Shown piece after piece: positions 7,726 through 17,215 of a stretch of 64,000 nucleotides of DNA. The number at the start of each line of letters is the position of its first letter. Position 1 is the stretch's first letter. The position numbers were made by a program, and so were the translations under genes. Source of the DNA: JTS-RE37 sp963756115 (lineage in GTDB: Bacteria; Bacteroidota; Bacteroidia; Flavobacteriales; Flavobacteriaceae); contig CAVWMN010000001.1 of the NCBI GenBank assembly GCA_963756115.1, positions 186,001 to 250,000 of the forward strand, in the 5' to 3' direction. Below the pieces are notes generated by a model, which worked only from the letters and a program-made list of their open reading frames with translations, was not told the origin of the DNA and did not search any database.

Positions 7726-8760
7726 ATGTCAATACCACGCATTTGTATATTTTTTCTGGCAAATTTTTCAGCATTTTCAGCCCTTGCGCAGATCATGACG
7801 GTCAACGGACCCACGGACCCCAAAGAAATGGGGGTTGTATTGATCCATGAACATGTGATGGTCGACTGGATCGGTGCGGATAGTACGGGCTACTACCGCT
7901 GGGACCGGGATGACATCGTAAACCGGGCAATACCTTTCCTGGAAAAAGCAAAAAAACACGGGGTCACTACTTTCCTGGATTGCACGCCCGCCTACCTGGG
8001 CAGGGATCCCCTGGTCCTGAAACGCCTGTCCGATTCAACGGGAATCCATATCCTCACCAATACAGGATACTATGGGGCGGCCGACAATAAATATATTCCC
8101 CCATATGCCTTTGACAGCCCGGCTGAAGCCCTGGCAGCCGATTGGATCAGGGAATTCAAACAGGGCATCGACGGAACACAGATCAAACCCGGATTTATCA
8201 AGATCTCCGTCAGCAGTGACCCCCAGCTGTCCCCAATCCATGAAAAGCTGGTACGGGCGGCAGCCCTCACCCACCTGGCAACCGGACTCACCATAGTTTC
8301 CCACACCGGCCCGGATACCCCGGCAATGGCACAGCTGAAGGTCCTTGAATCGATGGGGGTCTCCCCTGCTGCGTTTGTCTGGACCCATGCCCAAAGTGGT
8401 ACCCTTGAAGGCTATTTGAAAGCAGCAGCACAAGGTGCCTGGATCTCCCTGGATAATGTAAAAGACGTTCCTCCGGAAACCACAGGCCAACCAGGGAGGA
8501 TTGCCTGGTATGTTGAGACCCTTTCAAAACTAAAGGAGAGCGGGGTGCTGGACCAGGTCCTGATCTCACACGATTCCGGCTGGTATAACGTAGGTTCCCA
8601 CAATGGCGGAGAATATAACGGTTACACGGATATCTTCACCAAACTCATCCCGGAACTCCGAAAGAATGGTTTTTCACAGGATGATATTGACCTGTTGCTC
8701 CTGAGGAACCCTATGGAAGCATATACCCTTCAGATCAGAAGATTCAATTCAAAAAAATAG
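7726..8760 (+). CDS. Secreted phosphotriesterase-family hydrolase
   Basis: The protein has 344 residues with an N-terminal signal peptide ending near SALAQ (residue 22). The amidohydrolase-fold metal ligands are visible: His41 and His43 (HEHV), the probable carboxylated Lys159 (GFIKI), His193 (VSHTG), His221 (WTHAQ) and Asp283 (ISHDSGW). This is the PTE/PHP set for a two-zinc centre. Family members hydrolyse phosphotriesters, lactones or other esters; the substrate is unknown here. The export signal places it in the periplasm or outside. It converges with the cytochrome-LRR gene 28 bp away. Confidence 0.9.
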   Translation: MSIPRICIFFLANFSAFSALAQIMTVNGPTDPKEMGVVLIHEHVMVDWIGADSTGYYRWDRDDIVNRAIPFLEKAKKHGVTTFLDCTPAYLGRDPLVLKRLSDSTGIHILTNTGYYGAADNKYIPPYAFDSPAEALAADWIREFKQGIDGTQIKPGFIKISVSSDPQLSPIHEKLVRAAALTHLATGLTIVSHTGPDTPAMAQLKVLESMGVSPAAFVWTHAQSGTLEGYLKAAAQGAWISLDNVKDVPPETTGQPGRIAWYVETLSKLKESGVLDQVLISHDSGWYNVGSHNGGEYNGYTDIFTKLIPELRKNGFSQDDIDLLLLRNPMEAYTLQIRRFNSKK

Positions 8761-8788
8761 AACAAATGTAGTGTATAATGAAAGTTGC

Positions 8789-10222
8789 TTACCTTGATTC
8801 TTCCCCGTCCACTACAGGAACGGCAACAGAATCCCGGGCTATTTCCAACCCGGTTTCCATCCGTAGGTCAGGACGGGATTTGTGCAGGCCTTCCAATGCT
8901 TTTTCCGAGACATTGGTTTCCCATAGGTACAAATTTTCCAGCGCCACCAGCTGCTCCAGTACGGGGATACTCCTGTCCCCGAGTTCCGTTTGATATACTT
9001 TCAGCAACTGCAGATTACCCAGTTTCGGGAGCAGGGCAAAGTCTGAATCGGTTACCGTGGTACCGTCCAGCTCCAGGCGCTCCAGGTTTTCGCATTGCGC
9101 CACCATTTTTATTTCTGCTGTCCCCAGAGGCAGGCCACTTAGATCCAGGTATACAATGTTGCCGGCAATACGTTGCAGGGCTTCCACCTTTTTTGAATTG
9201 TATTCAGGAGGCAAATACGCATTGATGGCGATAGCATCCGACCCGTTTGCCACCCGCTGTACCGTGAGGTAATCCGAAGCCAGGTTTTGAAGGGTACTGT
9301 CTGCCACCGGGGGCAGCCCAGCCCACTTTTCCATAGGATCCGGTTCCATCAGTTCCCGAACGAGGGTGACCAGGCTCTCTGTCTTATCCAGTTGCTCCAA
9401 CCGAAGGGTGTCTGAAGCCCCCAGGGCAATCCAGCGCTCAATGATCCCTATTTCTGTTTCCGAAAGAGGCTTTTTCCCTTCGGGTGGCATGTGTTCTTCA
9501 TCCTCCTCAGGAAGTTGCAATCGCCTGATCAACTCGCTTTTGCCCGGGTCCCGGGGAATAACTGTATGCCCGCTTTCGCCCCCTTTCAGCAAGTCCGCCC
9601 GGCTGGTCATCAGCAGTTCGCCTTTCTTTTTGTTTGGATTATGACACGAAACACAATTTTTTTTCAAAATCCGACCCACCACATCCTGGTAGATCAACGG
9701 GTTTTCAGGGATCTTTTCCTCCTCCCCACTGCCCGGGAAAGCCAAAAAATCCTCCCCATGGGTTACCATTCCCCCATAATGCCCGGCAAAACCTATAAAA
9801 CCAACCAGGACCACCTGGACGAACCGGGTAAGCAGGCTGGTTTTCCACTTCGTTTGCTCCAGGCCGTACCAAATGGCAGCCAGTAATGCCACTCCCCCAC
9901 CCAGCCATTGATGCCAGTATAAGAGGTCACCCTTTGGATCGTGATCCTTCCCCAGGAAAAACCCGGATATCGCTGTAACCAGCGCAAATATAACAGCGGT
10001 CAGCAGGAGGTTGCGGGGTACCCCTTTCCGGGTAAATTCCAGTAATAAAGCAACTACCAGCAAGACGATGGGAAAATGCAGTAGCGCAGGATGCCACCTG
10101 CCCAGCCAGGAAACCCAAACAGGAAGTTCAATGTACCCCTCAAATATCAGGCAGAATACTAAAAATACAGACAAACCAAAGATGAGGTAATCCCACCCCC
10201 GGTTTTTAAATGTTTTCGCCAT
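8789..10222 (-). CDS. Membrane cytochrome (PSCyt1-like) with leucine-rich repeats
   Basis: The protein has 477 residues. The N-terminal third contains several membrane helices with the DUF2231-like motif HPALLHFPI (about residues 44-52). A c-type heme site CVSCH follows at residues 190-194 with a likely distal Met in EEHMPP. The C-terminal third holds leucine-rich repeats (about 340-455, for example LERLELDGTTVTDSDF). The same architecture is known from planctomycete-type gene sets. It is the last of three genes transcribed together, with only 3 bp to the DUF1501 gene upstream. It would place a heme and a binding surface on the periplasmic face. The substrate of the module is unknown. Confidence 0.85.
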   Translation of the reverse strand: MAKTFKNRGWDYLIFGLSVFLVFCLIFEGYIELPVWVSWLGRWHPALLHFPIVLLVVALLLEFTRKGVPRNLLLTAVIFALVTAISGFFLGKDHDPKGDLLYWHQWLGGGVALLAAIWYGLEQTKWKTSLLTRFVQVVLVGFIGFAGHYGGMVTHGEDFLAFPGSGEEEKIPENPLIYQDVVGRILKKNCVSCHNPNKKKGELLMTSRADLLKGGESGHTVIPRDPGKSELIRRLQLPEEDEEHMPPEGKKPLSETEIGIIERWIALGASDTLRLEQLDKTESLVTLVRELMEPDPMEKWAGLPPVADSTLQNLASDYLTVQRVANGSDAIAINAYLPPEYNSKKVEALQRIAGNIVYLDLSGLPLGTAEIKMVAQCENLERLELDGTTVTDSDFALLPKLGNLQLLKVYQTELGDRSIPVLEQLVALENLYLWETNVSEKALEGLHKSRPDLRMETGLEIARDSVAVPVVDGEESR

Positions 10223-10225
10223 ACG

Positions 10226-11713
10226 TTATGTTAATAGGTCTTTGACGACGTTCCCGGCCACATCCGTCAGGCGAAATCGTCTGCCCTGGTATTTATAGAC
10301 CAGTTTTTCGTGGTCCAGTCCCAGGGTATGCAACAGCGTGGCATGAAAATCATTGATATGGACCGGGTTCTTTATAATGTTATATCCAAATTCATCGGTC
10401 TCCCCGTAGGTGATGCCATTTTTGATACCCCCGCCCGCCATCCAGATACTGAACGCCCGGGGATGGTGGTCCCTGCCAAAGTTCTTGGGATCAAATTTTC
10501 CCTGGCAATAGTTGGTCCGCCCGAATTCACCTCCCCAGATGACCAGGGTGTCTTCCAGCATCCCTCGCTGTTTCAGGTCCATTACAAGGGCTGCCGAAGC
10601 CTGGTCCACATCCTTGGCCTGCCCGGCCATCTCGTTGGGCAGGTTGCCATGCTGGTCCCATCCCTGGTGGTACAACTGAATAAATCGGACCCCGTTTTCC
10701 GCCAGTCGCCTTGCCTGCAAGGCATTGGCAGCATAGGTGCCGGGAACCTGGCAATCCTCCCCGTACAGTTTAATGATGTCTTCCGGTTCCTTTGAAATAT
10801 CCATTACATCGGGGACGGACATCTGCATCCGGTACGCCATCTCATACTGTGCGATCCGGGATTCAATCTCGTCATCCCCGGTCTCTATGTGGTGTATCTT
10901 GTTCAGGGACGAAACATGGTCCAGCAAATGCCTTTTATCCGACCGTGAAATCCCTTCGGGGTCATTCAGGTAAAGCACCGGATCCTTGCCGGAACGTAAC
11001 AGTACGCCCTGGTGTTTGGAATCCAGGAAGCCGCTCGACCATAATTTAGAGTAAAGGCCCTGGCTGTTACCTTTGCCGCGGGAAGTAAGAACCACAAAGG
11101 ACGGGAGGTTCTTATTTTCACTTCCCAGGCCATAACTCATCCAGGAACCCATACTGGGCCGTCCGGAGATCTGGCTTCCTGTCTGGAAGAAGGTGATGGC
11201 CGGGTCGTGGTTGATAGCTTCGGTATGCATACTCCGAATGATACAGAGCTCATCCGAAATTTTTGCCATATGGGGAAACAGATCGCTAACCCAGGCCCCG
11301 CTATTCCCATATTGATTAAACTTCACTGCTGAGGGCATCAATGGGAAACTTTCCTGCTCGGAGGTCATGCCTGTAAGGCGTTGCCCGTTACGGATCGATT
11401 CGGGCAGGTCTTCCCCCATCCTTTTTAACAGGGTGGGCTTGTAATCAAAGGTTTCCAGTTGAGATGGAGCACCCGCCTGGAAAAGGTAGATCACCCGTTT
11501 GGCTTTAGGTGCAAAATGGGGAATTCCAAGGACTTCCCCCGTGGTCTCCGCGGAACTGCCTTTAAACAGGTCAGGGATTAATAAGGAACCCAGTGCCAGA
11601 GAACCTATTCCAACACTCATCTGGGAAAAAAAATGCCTGCGATTGACTTTTAATGGGTGTTCATCTTGTGGTTTTTCCGCGTCCATGATATTATTCTTTT
11701 GTGATTGTTTCAT
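10226..11713 (-). CDS. DUF1501 domain-containing protein
   Basis: The protein has 495 residues. A twin-arginine-like export signal is present (VNRRHFFSQMSVGIGSLALG). The body matches DUF1501, a relative of the alkaline phosphatase/sulfatase superfamily, with FQAGAPSQLETFDYKP, WGGEFGRT, GRDHHPRAFSIWMAGGG and DFHATLLHTLGLDH. The first ATG (11713) overlaps the end of the upstream gene by 23 nt; a second ATG at 11686 lies just after that gene's stop and is equally possible. DUF1501 proteins nearly always sit next to DUF1549/DUF1553 proteins, as here. The activity is not established. Confidence 0.88.
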   Translation of the reverse strand: MKQSQKNNIMDAEKPQDEHPLKVNRRHFFSQMSVGIGSLALGSLLIPDLFKGSSAETTGEVLGIPHFAPKAKRVIYLFQAGAPSQLETFDYKPTLLKRMGEDLPESIRNGQRLTGMTSEQESFPLMPSAVKFNQYGNSGAWVSDLFPHMAKISDELCIIRSMHTEAINHDPAITFFQTGSQISGRPSMGSWMSYGLGSENKNLPSFVVLTSRGKGNSQGLYSKLWSSGFLDSKHQGVLLRSGKDPVLYLNDPEGISRSDKRHLLDHVSSLNKIHHIETGDDEIESRIAQYEMAYRMQMSVPDVMDISKEPEDIIKLYGEDCQVPGTYAANALQARRLAENGVRFIQLYHQGWDQHGNLPNEMAGQAKDVDQASAALVMDLKQRGMLEDTLVIWGGEFGRTNYCQGKFDPKNFGRDHHPRAFSIWMAGGGIKNGITYGETDEFGYNIIKNPVHINDFHATLLHTLGLDHEKLVYKYQGRRFRLTDVAGNVVKDLLT

Positions 11714-14030
11714 CCAGGTTATAAATAACCTGGGCCGTAAGCATCAGGGCAGCCGTTTTGGCCGGGTCTGTGTCCGCTCGCTTGTAGTCACCCACCGCCA
11801 GGAGTTTGTTTGCTGATGCAGGATCTTTCCCGAATTGCTCCTTTGTGGTATAATAATATTCTTCCAATACCTGTAGTTCTTCATCATCTGGTTGCCGGAC
11901 GAGGATGCGCCGGAAGATATCCCGCACGCCGGTTGCCGTACCGGGGATTTCAGCTACAGTGGATTCTGCCAGTACACGCGCGGCTTCCAGCATTTGTATG
12001 TCATTTTGAAGGGCCAGGGCCTGCAGCGGTGTATTGGTTTTTTGCCTTCTTACCTCACAGAAATCACGGGTGGGCGCATCAAATATGGTCATGCTGGCCG
12101 GAGGGAGCGTGCGTTTCCAAAATGTATAGAGTGAACGGCGGTAAAGCTTATCACCAACATCCGGGATATAGGTCGTAAGGATGCCCCTGTCCCCCCCTGC
12201 ATTGGTTTCCTCCCAGAGCCCGGGAGGCTGGTAGGGTTTTACACTCGGTCCGCCGATCTCCCGGTTGAGCAGCCCGCTGGTGGCCAGCATATAGTCCCGG
12301 ATCATCTCCCCGCTCATCCTGAACCGAGGTGCCCTTGCCAGGTATTTATTCTCGGGGTCCGCTTTTTTCAGTGGCTCATTTAATTCTGAACGTTGCTGAT
12401 AGGTAGCCGATTGTATTATTTTCCTTAGCAGGTATTTGATGTCCCAATCGTGTTCCATAAAATCTGCGGCCAGCCAGTCCAGCAATTCAGGATGTGTTGG
12501 AAGGCTTCCCTGTACCCCGAAATCCTCAGCCGTTTCCACCAGGCCCTTGCCGAACAACATCCCCCATACCCTGTTTACAAATACCCGGGCAGTCAGCGGG
12601 TTTTCTTTGGAAGTTACCCATTTGGCCAGCCCCAGCCGGTTCTTTGCCAGATCTTCCGCGAAGGGAAAGATCTTAGACGGTGTACCGGCTGTTACGGTAT
12701 CTGCAGGTTCATCATAGTTCCCCCGGTTGAGCAAAAATGTTGGCCTGGGGGCAGCATCATTCATGACCATCACATTGATGTCCTTCCCATTTTCAAGGTT
12801 GACAAACGAAAGAACGCCACGTGATTCCGCTTCTGTAATAGTCATATAGGGCGGATCCGCATAAAATTTTTGTTTGGCGGCCTGCACGGCATCCATCTGC
12901 AGCCCTTTTTCATCAACCTGGTTGAAGAATGAAAACATCTGATAATATTCTTTCTGGGAAATGGCATCATACTTATGATCGTGGCAGCGGGCACATTCCA
13001 GTGTTATTCCGAGGATCCCCTTTCCCAGCGTATTGGTTCGGTCTATCACGTAGGTAGTGCGGTATTCCTCCTGTATCACCCCCCCTTCCTGGGTAATAGG
13101 GTGGTTTCGGTTAAATCCGGTTGCAAGGACCTGTTCTTTGGTTGCATTTGGCTGGAGGTCTCCTGCCAGCTGCCAGGTTAGAAATTCATCATACGGCAGG
13201 TTTTCATTGAAAGCATGGATCACCCAGTCGCGCCAGGGCCACATGGTCCGGTAACTGTCATCCTGATACCCATGGGAATCCGCATATCGTGATACATCCA
13301 GCCAGGACTGGGTCATTCGTTCCCCATAGGCCGGTGAGGAGAGCAGATCCTCCACAATTGAATCCAGGGAAACAGTCTCCAGATCAGCCCATTTCTGCAT
13401 TTGTTCCTGGCCCGGGGGAAGTCCAGTCAGATCGAGACTTATCCTCCGTACCAGGGTCTCCCTTTTGGCCCGCGGGGAAGGGGTAAGGTTTTGTTCCTCT
13501 AATTTATAAAGTACAAAACGGTCTATTTCATTTTGTACCCAGGCGGTATCGGTGACCTTTGGTAAGGCCGACTTTTCAGGTGTCTGGAAAGCCCAGTGTT
13601 TCTGAAATTTACCCCCTTGCGAAATCCACTTTTTAATCAGTTCCTTTTCGTATGGTTTCAGGGACCGTTTTGAATCGGGGGGTGGCATCACTATATCCGG
13701 ATCATCAGAAGTTATACGCTTAAAAATGGCACTTTTATAGGGTTTCCCGGCAATAACAGCATACTGCCCGGGGGTTTCCGGCAATTCTCCAAATACCACC
13801 TCTTCCAGATCCAGCCGCAAGCCGGCTTTGCGTTTATTGGCATCCGGGCCATGGCAGGTATAACAATTATCGGACAGGATAGGTTTAATATGGAAATTAT
13901 AATCAACTACCTCCGGCATCCGGATATCCACCATTTCATCCGTATTGGACTGGAACATCCCTGTTCTTACTCCATACAGAAGGAGGGTAAGAACGGAGAG
14001 TATGGCTGTTATGGCAAAAAACTGCTTCAT
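11691..14030 (-). CDS. PSCyt1-DUF1549-DUF1553 cytochrome protein
   Basis: The protein has 779 residues with an N-terminal membrane anchor or signal (residues 1-22). A planctomycete cytochrome c site CYTCH is at residues 56-60, followed by the conserved CHGPDANKRKAGLRLD context. DUF1549 spans roughly residues 150-360 (DRFVLYKLEEQNLTPSP, WLDVSRYADSHGYQDD). A second CxxCH is in LECARCHDHKYD. DUF1553 spans roughly 480-740 (ENPLTARVFVNRVW, RRQKTNTPLQALALQND). It is the first gene of the three-gene operon. Such proteins are abundant in planctomycetes and recur in some marine Bacteroidota, often beside polysaccharide or sulfatase genes. No such genes flank it here. Confidence 0.88.
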   Translation of the reverse strand: MKQFFAITAILSVLTLLLYGVRTGMFQSNTDEMVDIRMPEVVDYNFHIKPILSDNCYTCHGPDANKRKAGLRLDLEEVVFGELPETPGQYAVIAGKPYKSAIFKRITSDDPDIVMPPPDSKRSLKPYEKELIKKWISQGGKFQKHWAFQTPEKSALPKVTDTAWVQNEIDRFVLYKLEEQNLTPSPRAKRETLVRRISLDLTGLPPGQEQMQKWADLETVSLDSIVEDLLSSPAYGERMTQSWLDVSRYADSHGYQDDSYRTMWPWRDWVIHAFNENLPYDEFLTWQLAGDLQPNATKEQVLATGFNRNHPITQEGGVIQEEYRTTYVIDRTNTLGKGILGITLECARCHDHKYDAISQKEYYQMFSFFNQVDEKGLQMDAVQAAKQKFYADPPYMTITEAESRGVLSFVNLENGKDINVMVMNDAAPRPTFLLNRGNYDEPADTVTAGTPSKIFPFAEDLAKNRLGLAKWVTSKENPLTARVFVNRVWGMLFGKGLVETAEDFGVQGSLPTHPELLDWLAADFMEHDWDIKYLLRKIIQSATYQQRSELNEPLKKADPENKYLARAPRFRMSGEMIRDYMLATSGLLNREIGGPSVKPYQPPGLWEETNAGGDRGILTTYIPDVGDKLYRRSLYTFWKRTLPPASMTIFDAPTRDFCEVRRQKTNTPLQALALQNDIQMLEAARVLAESTVAEIPGTATGVRDIFRRILVRQPDDEELQVLEEYYYTTKEQFGKDPASANKLLAVGDYKRADTDPAKTAALMLTAQVIYNLDETITKE

Positions 14031-14178
14031 AGTTATTCAATCTTCAGTTTGGGTATGAAACCTGGTTTCCCTTTTGACCCTGCATCCCGAATATACAGGT
14101 TAAGGCCGAAATTTTTGATAGTATCCTGAGAAAAAGTCACAGATTTCCCAATCAACAAACACCATAAATTTACTGAGA

Positions 14179-14212
14179 TTGTTTTTTCCAATAGCAATTA
14201 ATCCTAACTTTA
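14179..14212 (+). promoter_or_regulatory. Possible Bacteroidota promoter for the 34-aa protein
   Basis: TTG at 14179-14181 is followed after 23 nt by TAACTTTA (14205-14212), close to the TTG/TAnnTTTG pattern. It would give a short leader before ATG 14232. Confidence 0.4.
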
Positions 14213-14231
14213 GCATCAAAATTTAAGTACC

Positions 14232-14336
14232 ATGGCTAAGAGTCAAGATGCAAAGAAGAATGTAAAAAAAGAACCTCTATTATCGGCTAAGGAAAAAAAA
14301 GCTGCCAAACGGGATAAGAAGGCCAAAAAGAAATAA
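14232..14336 (+). CDS. Lysine-rich 34-residue protein
   Basis: ATG 14232 to TAA 14334-14336 encodes 34 residues beginning MAKSQDAKKNVKKEPLLSAK and ending in a run of Lys, Ala and Arg. About 14 residues are Lys. From memory, very similar short Lys/Ala-rich proteins beginning MAKSQ are present in many flavobacteria, so I treat it as a real gene, but the function is unknown; nucleic-acid or ribosome contact is a guess from charge. It stands alone with its own candidate promoter, convergent with the aminotransferase gene. Confidence 0.65.
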   Translation: MAKSQDAKKNVKKEPLLSAKEKKAAKRDKKAKKK

Positions 14337-14372
14337 CGGTTTAACCACGGCCTGGTCCTCCCTAGATTGTGG

Positions 14373-15704
14373 TTAGTTGCAATAGGAGTCGGCTACGGAC
14401 ATCGCCTGCGATAGAATTTCCAACCCTTCATCCACTTCGGCTTTGCTGACATTCAGGGGCGGTGCTATAAATATCCAGCTCCAGCGGACAAAAGTAAACA
14501 TTCCTGATTCCCGGATTTTGGAGGCCAGTCTATGTGTAGCTTCCATTTGGTCCGGCCTGGCATTCCAGGGGGTTAAGGGTTCTTTTGTTTCCCTGTTCCG
14601 TACCAGCTCAATACAACCCAGTAAACCTGTATTCCGGAAATCCCCCAGGGAAGGGTGCCGGTTTTTCAATTTTTCCACTTCCGATTCAATATAGGTCCCC
14701 GTTGCGGCGGCCTTATCAACCAGGCCTTCAGTTTCTATGATCTTCAGGTTTTCCAAAGCCGCGGCACAGGAAACTGCATGTGCGGAATAGGTTAAACCCA
14801 GCGGCAATGGCCGTTCATCAAAATGCCTGGCCAGGGTATCCGTAACGATCATAGCACCCAGTGGCAGGTAACCGGACGTAAGTCCTTTTGCCATACACAT
14901 AATATCGGGGGTTATACCATGGTGGTCTACCCCAAACATTTTACCTGTTCTCCCAAAGCCGCTCATAACCTCATCAACAATCATCAGGATACCATAGCGG
15001 TCACAGATTTCCCTTACTTTTTTCAGATAATTGGATGGGTACTTTATACAGCCGGAAGATCCGGATTCCCCTTCGAACAAAATAGCCGCAATGGCATCAG
15101 GGTTTTCGAACATCACTACCCGCTCCAGGTGGGAAGCAGCCCGCTCCCCACATTCCTCCATGCTGGCTGAATGCCATGGGCATCTGTAGTAATAGGGATT
15201 TTCAACATGGATGAAATTATTCAGGCCCTGTGCATCAACAGCGAATTTGCGGGGATCCCCTCCTGCGGAGATCGCACCATACGTAGCCCCATGGTACGAA
15301 CGGTAATGGGTGATGATTTTATGCCTCCCTGTATAAACCCGGGCAATTTTTATCGAATTTTCAATAGCCTCTGCCCCACCCAGTGTAAAAAATGTCTTGC
15401 AGAGGTTGCCGGGGGTTAATCCGGCCAGTTTTTTTCCCAATAGCCCGCGCGGTTCGGTTGCCATCCCCGGGTAGACGTAACTGAGGGCTTCCATTTGCTT
15501 CATTACCGCCCGGGTTATGCGCTGATCCCCATGGCCGATATTCACATTCATGAGCTGGGAAGAAAAATCGAGGTACTTTTTGCCTGCCCTGTCATAAATA
15601 TAAGAGCCCATACCCCTCACGGCATCAATGGGATCCAGTCCCTTTTGTTTTCCCCATGAAAACAATGTATACTCCAGATTGTCCTGTATTACCTGATCTC
15701 CCAT
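14373..15704 (-). CDS. Class III (omega) aminotransferase
   Basis: The protein has 443 residues from ATG 15704. The frame is open to 15782, but that start would overlap the upstream gene, whereas 15704 lies 41 bp after its stop. PLP-fold motifs are present: FTLGGAEAIENSIKIAR, HYRSYHGATYGA, the cofactor Asp in MIVDEVMSGFGRTG (residue 244) and the Schiff-base Lys273 in MAKGLTSGYLPLGA. Class III enzymes move amino groups from omega-amino acids such as beta-alanine or GABA to pyruvate or 2-oxoglutarate. The adjacent CoA-acylating semialdehyde dehydrogenase suggests that the product is malonate or methylmalonate semialdehyde, so beta-alanine or 3-aminoisobutyrate is a reasonable inferred substrate. 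Confidence 0.9.
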   Translation of the reverse strand: MGDQVIQDNLEYTLFSWGKQKGLDPIDAVRGMGSYIYDRAGKKYLDFSSQLMNVNIGHGDQRITRAVMKQMEALSYVYPGMATEPRGLLGKKLAGLTPGNLCKTFFTLGGAEAIENSIKIARVYTGRHKIITHYRSYHGATYGAISAGGDPRKFAVDAQGLNNFIHVENPYYYRCPWHSASMEECGERAASHLERVVMFENPDAIAAILFEGESGSSGCIKYPSNYLKKVREICDRYGILMIVDEVMSGFGRTGKMFGVDHHGITPDIMCMAKGLTSGYLPLGAMIVTDTLARHFDERPLPLGLTYSAHAVSCAAALENLKIIETEGLVDKAAATGTYIESEVEKLKNRHPSLGDFRNTGLLGCIELVRNRETKEPLTPWNARPDQMEATHRLASKIRESGMFTFVRWSWIFIAPPLNVSKAEVDEGLEILSQAMSVADSYCN

Positions 15705-15745
15705 ATGTATTTTCTTGCTAAAAGAGTTGCGGGTAGTGGGGTGCT

Positions 15746-17215
15746 TCAACTCATCCAATTGGTCCTGGATTCCGGGTTCCATTTAATGGTGGTCTTTTTG
15801 AGCTGGGTCCAGAATTCAATGGAACTCCTTCCGGTAATATCCCCTGTCCCGAATTTGGATTCATTCCACCCGCCAAAAGAAAAAGGTTCCCTCGGGACCG
15901 GGACGCCTATATTGACTCCGACCATCCCGGAAGCAGCCCGCTCTATAACCTGTTTGGCCAGGCCCCCGCTCTGGGTAAATACCGCCGCTGCATTCCCATA
16001 GGGGGATCCATTTTCAATAGCCAACGCTTCCTCAAGGTCCCGGGCTCTGATAATTGACAGGACGGGACCAAATATCTCCTCCCGGGCAACGGCCATTTCC
16101 GGTGTCACTTCATCCAGTATGGTTGGCCCTACATAATATCCTCCTTCCTTGCCCGCAACTATGGTATGCCTGCCATCAACAAGGACTTTTGCACCATCCT
16201 TTTCCGCTTCGGTGATGTAATTTTCAATCCTTGACCGGGCTTCAGCACTGATAACGGTGCCCAGGTTTTCACCGGGTACAATGTGCCCGGCTCCAGCCAC
16301 CATCAGGTCGATGATATGTTGAACATTGTCAATTCCAACCATGACTGAAGCGGCCATACAGCGTTGACCCGCACAGCCCGTAACGGAAGCCAGAATATTG
16401 GTGGCGGTCATCTCAGGATTGGCGTCCGGCAGGACGAGCAGATGGTTCTTAGCCCCACCGAGGGCCAGGCATCTTTTAAGGTTGGAAGTGGCGCGTCGGT
16501 ATACCAATTTTGCAACCTTCGTGGATCCCACAAAGGAAATCGCTTCGATATGGGGATGGTCACAAATGGCCTCCACCACTTCCCTGCTGCCATTGACCAC
16601 ATTAAAAACCCCCGGCGGCAAACCGGCCTCTTTCAGCAATTCTGCAATGCGCATGGCACTCAAAGGCACCAATTCCGAAGGTTTGAGGATCATGGTGTTC
16701 CCCAATACCAATGCATTTGGTATGGTCCAATGGGGTACCATGCTGGGAAAATTGAAGGGTGTGACAGAAGCTACCACTCCAAGCGGTTTTCGTTCAGACC
16801 TGCATTCAACCCCGGCACTGACTTCCTGTACTTCATTATAAATTACCTGTGGCAGTGAAATCGCAAATTCACACAATTCAACTGCTTTTTCAATTTCAGC
16901 CTGTGCCTCCGAAATGGTTTTCCCGTTTTCCTGCTGAATCAGAAGACTCAGACCTTGCATATTTTCCTGGAGCAGGGCCCTGTATCTAAAAATGACCTGT
17001 ACCCGCTCCTTCAGGGTCAGCCCGGACCAGGCAGGATAGGCAGCCCTCGCAGCCGCTACCGCCCTATGGAGTTCTGTGCCGGAGGATAACGGTACGGAGG
17101 ATATAATCTTACCGTTTAGCGGGCTCACTACATCCTTGCGGGACGAAATCACCTCATCACTGAAATTACCATCAATGAAATTCTTTACAGTCGGATGAGC
17201 TTCCATTGTTTCCAT
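15746..17215 (-). CDS. mmsA: CoA-acylating methylmalonate-semialdehyde dehydrogenase
   Basis: The protein has 489 residues of the aldehyde dehydrogenase superfamily. Catalytic Cys286 is in GCAGQRCMA and the oxyanion Asn155 in TPFNFP. The general-base Glu of ordinary aldehyde dehydrogenases is replaced (LGGAKNH), as in the CoA-dependent MMSDH branch. It oxidises methylmalonate or malonate semialdehyde to propionyl- or acetyl-CoA with NAD. It is upstream of and co-directional with the class III aminotransferase, fitting degradation of valine, beta-alanine or pyrimidine products. The other valine or pyrimidine genes are not in the window. Confidence 0.92.
   Translation of the reverse strand: METMEAHPTVKNFIDGNFSDEVISSRKDVVSPLNGKIISSVPLSSGTELHRAVAAARAAYPAWSGLTLKERVQVIFRYRALLQENMQGLSLLIQQENGKTISEAQAEIEKAVELCEFAISLPQVIYNEVQEVSAGVECRSERKPLGVVASVTPFNFPSMVPHWTIPNALVLGNTMILKPSELVPLSAMRIAELLKEAGLPPGVFNVVNGSREVVEAICDHPHIEAISFVGSTKVAKLVYRRATSNLKRCLALGGAKNHLLVLPDANPEMTATNILASVTGCAGQRCMAASVMVGIDNVQHIIDLMVAGAGHIVPGENLGTVISAEARSRIENYITEAEKDGAKVLVDGRHTIVAGKEGGYYVGPTILDEVTPEMAVAREEIFGPVLSIIRARDLEEALAIENGSPYGNAAAVFTQSGGLAKQVIERAASGMVGVNIGVPVPREPFSFGGWNESKFGTGDITGRSSIEFWTQLKKTTIKWNPESRTNWMS

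Noticed and set aside
15705..15782. Upstream start of the class III aminotransferase
   Set aside because: It would overlap the end of mmsA by 37 nt and adds residues outside the family alignment; ATG 15704 fits better.
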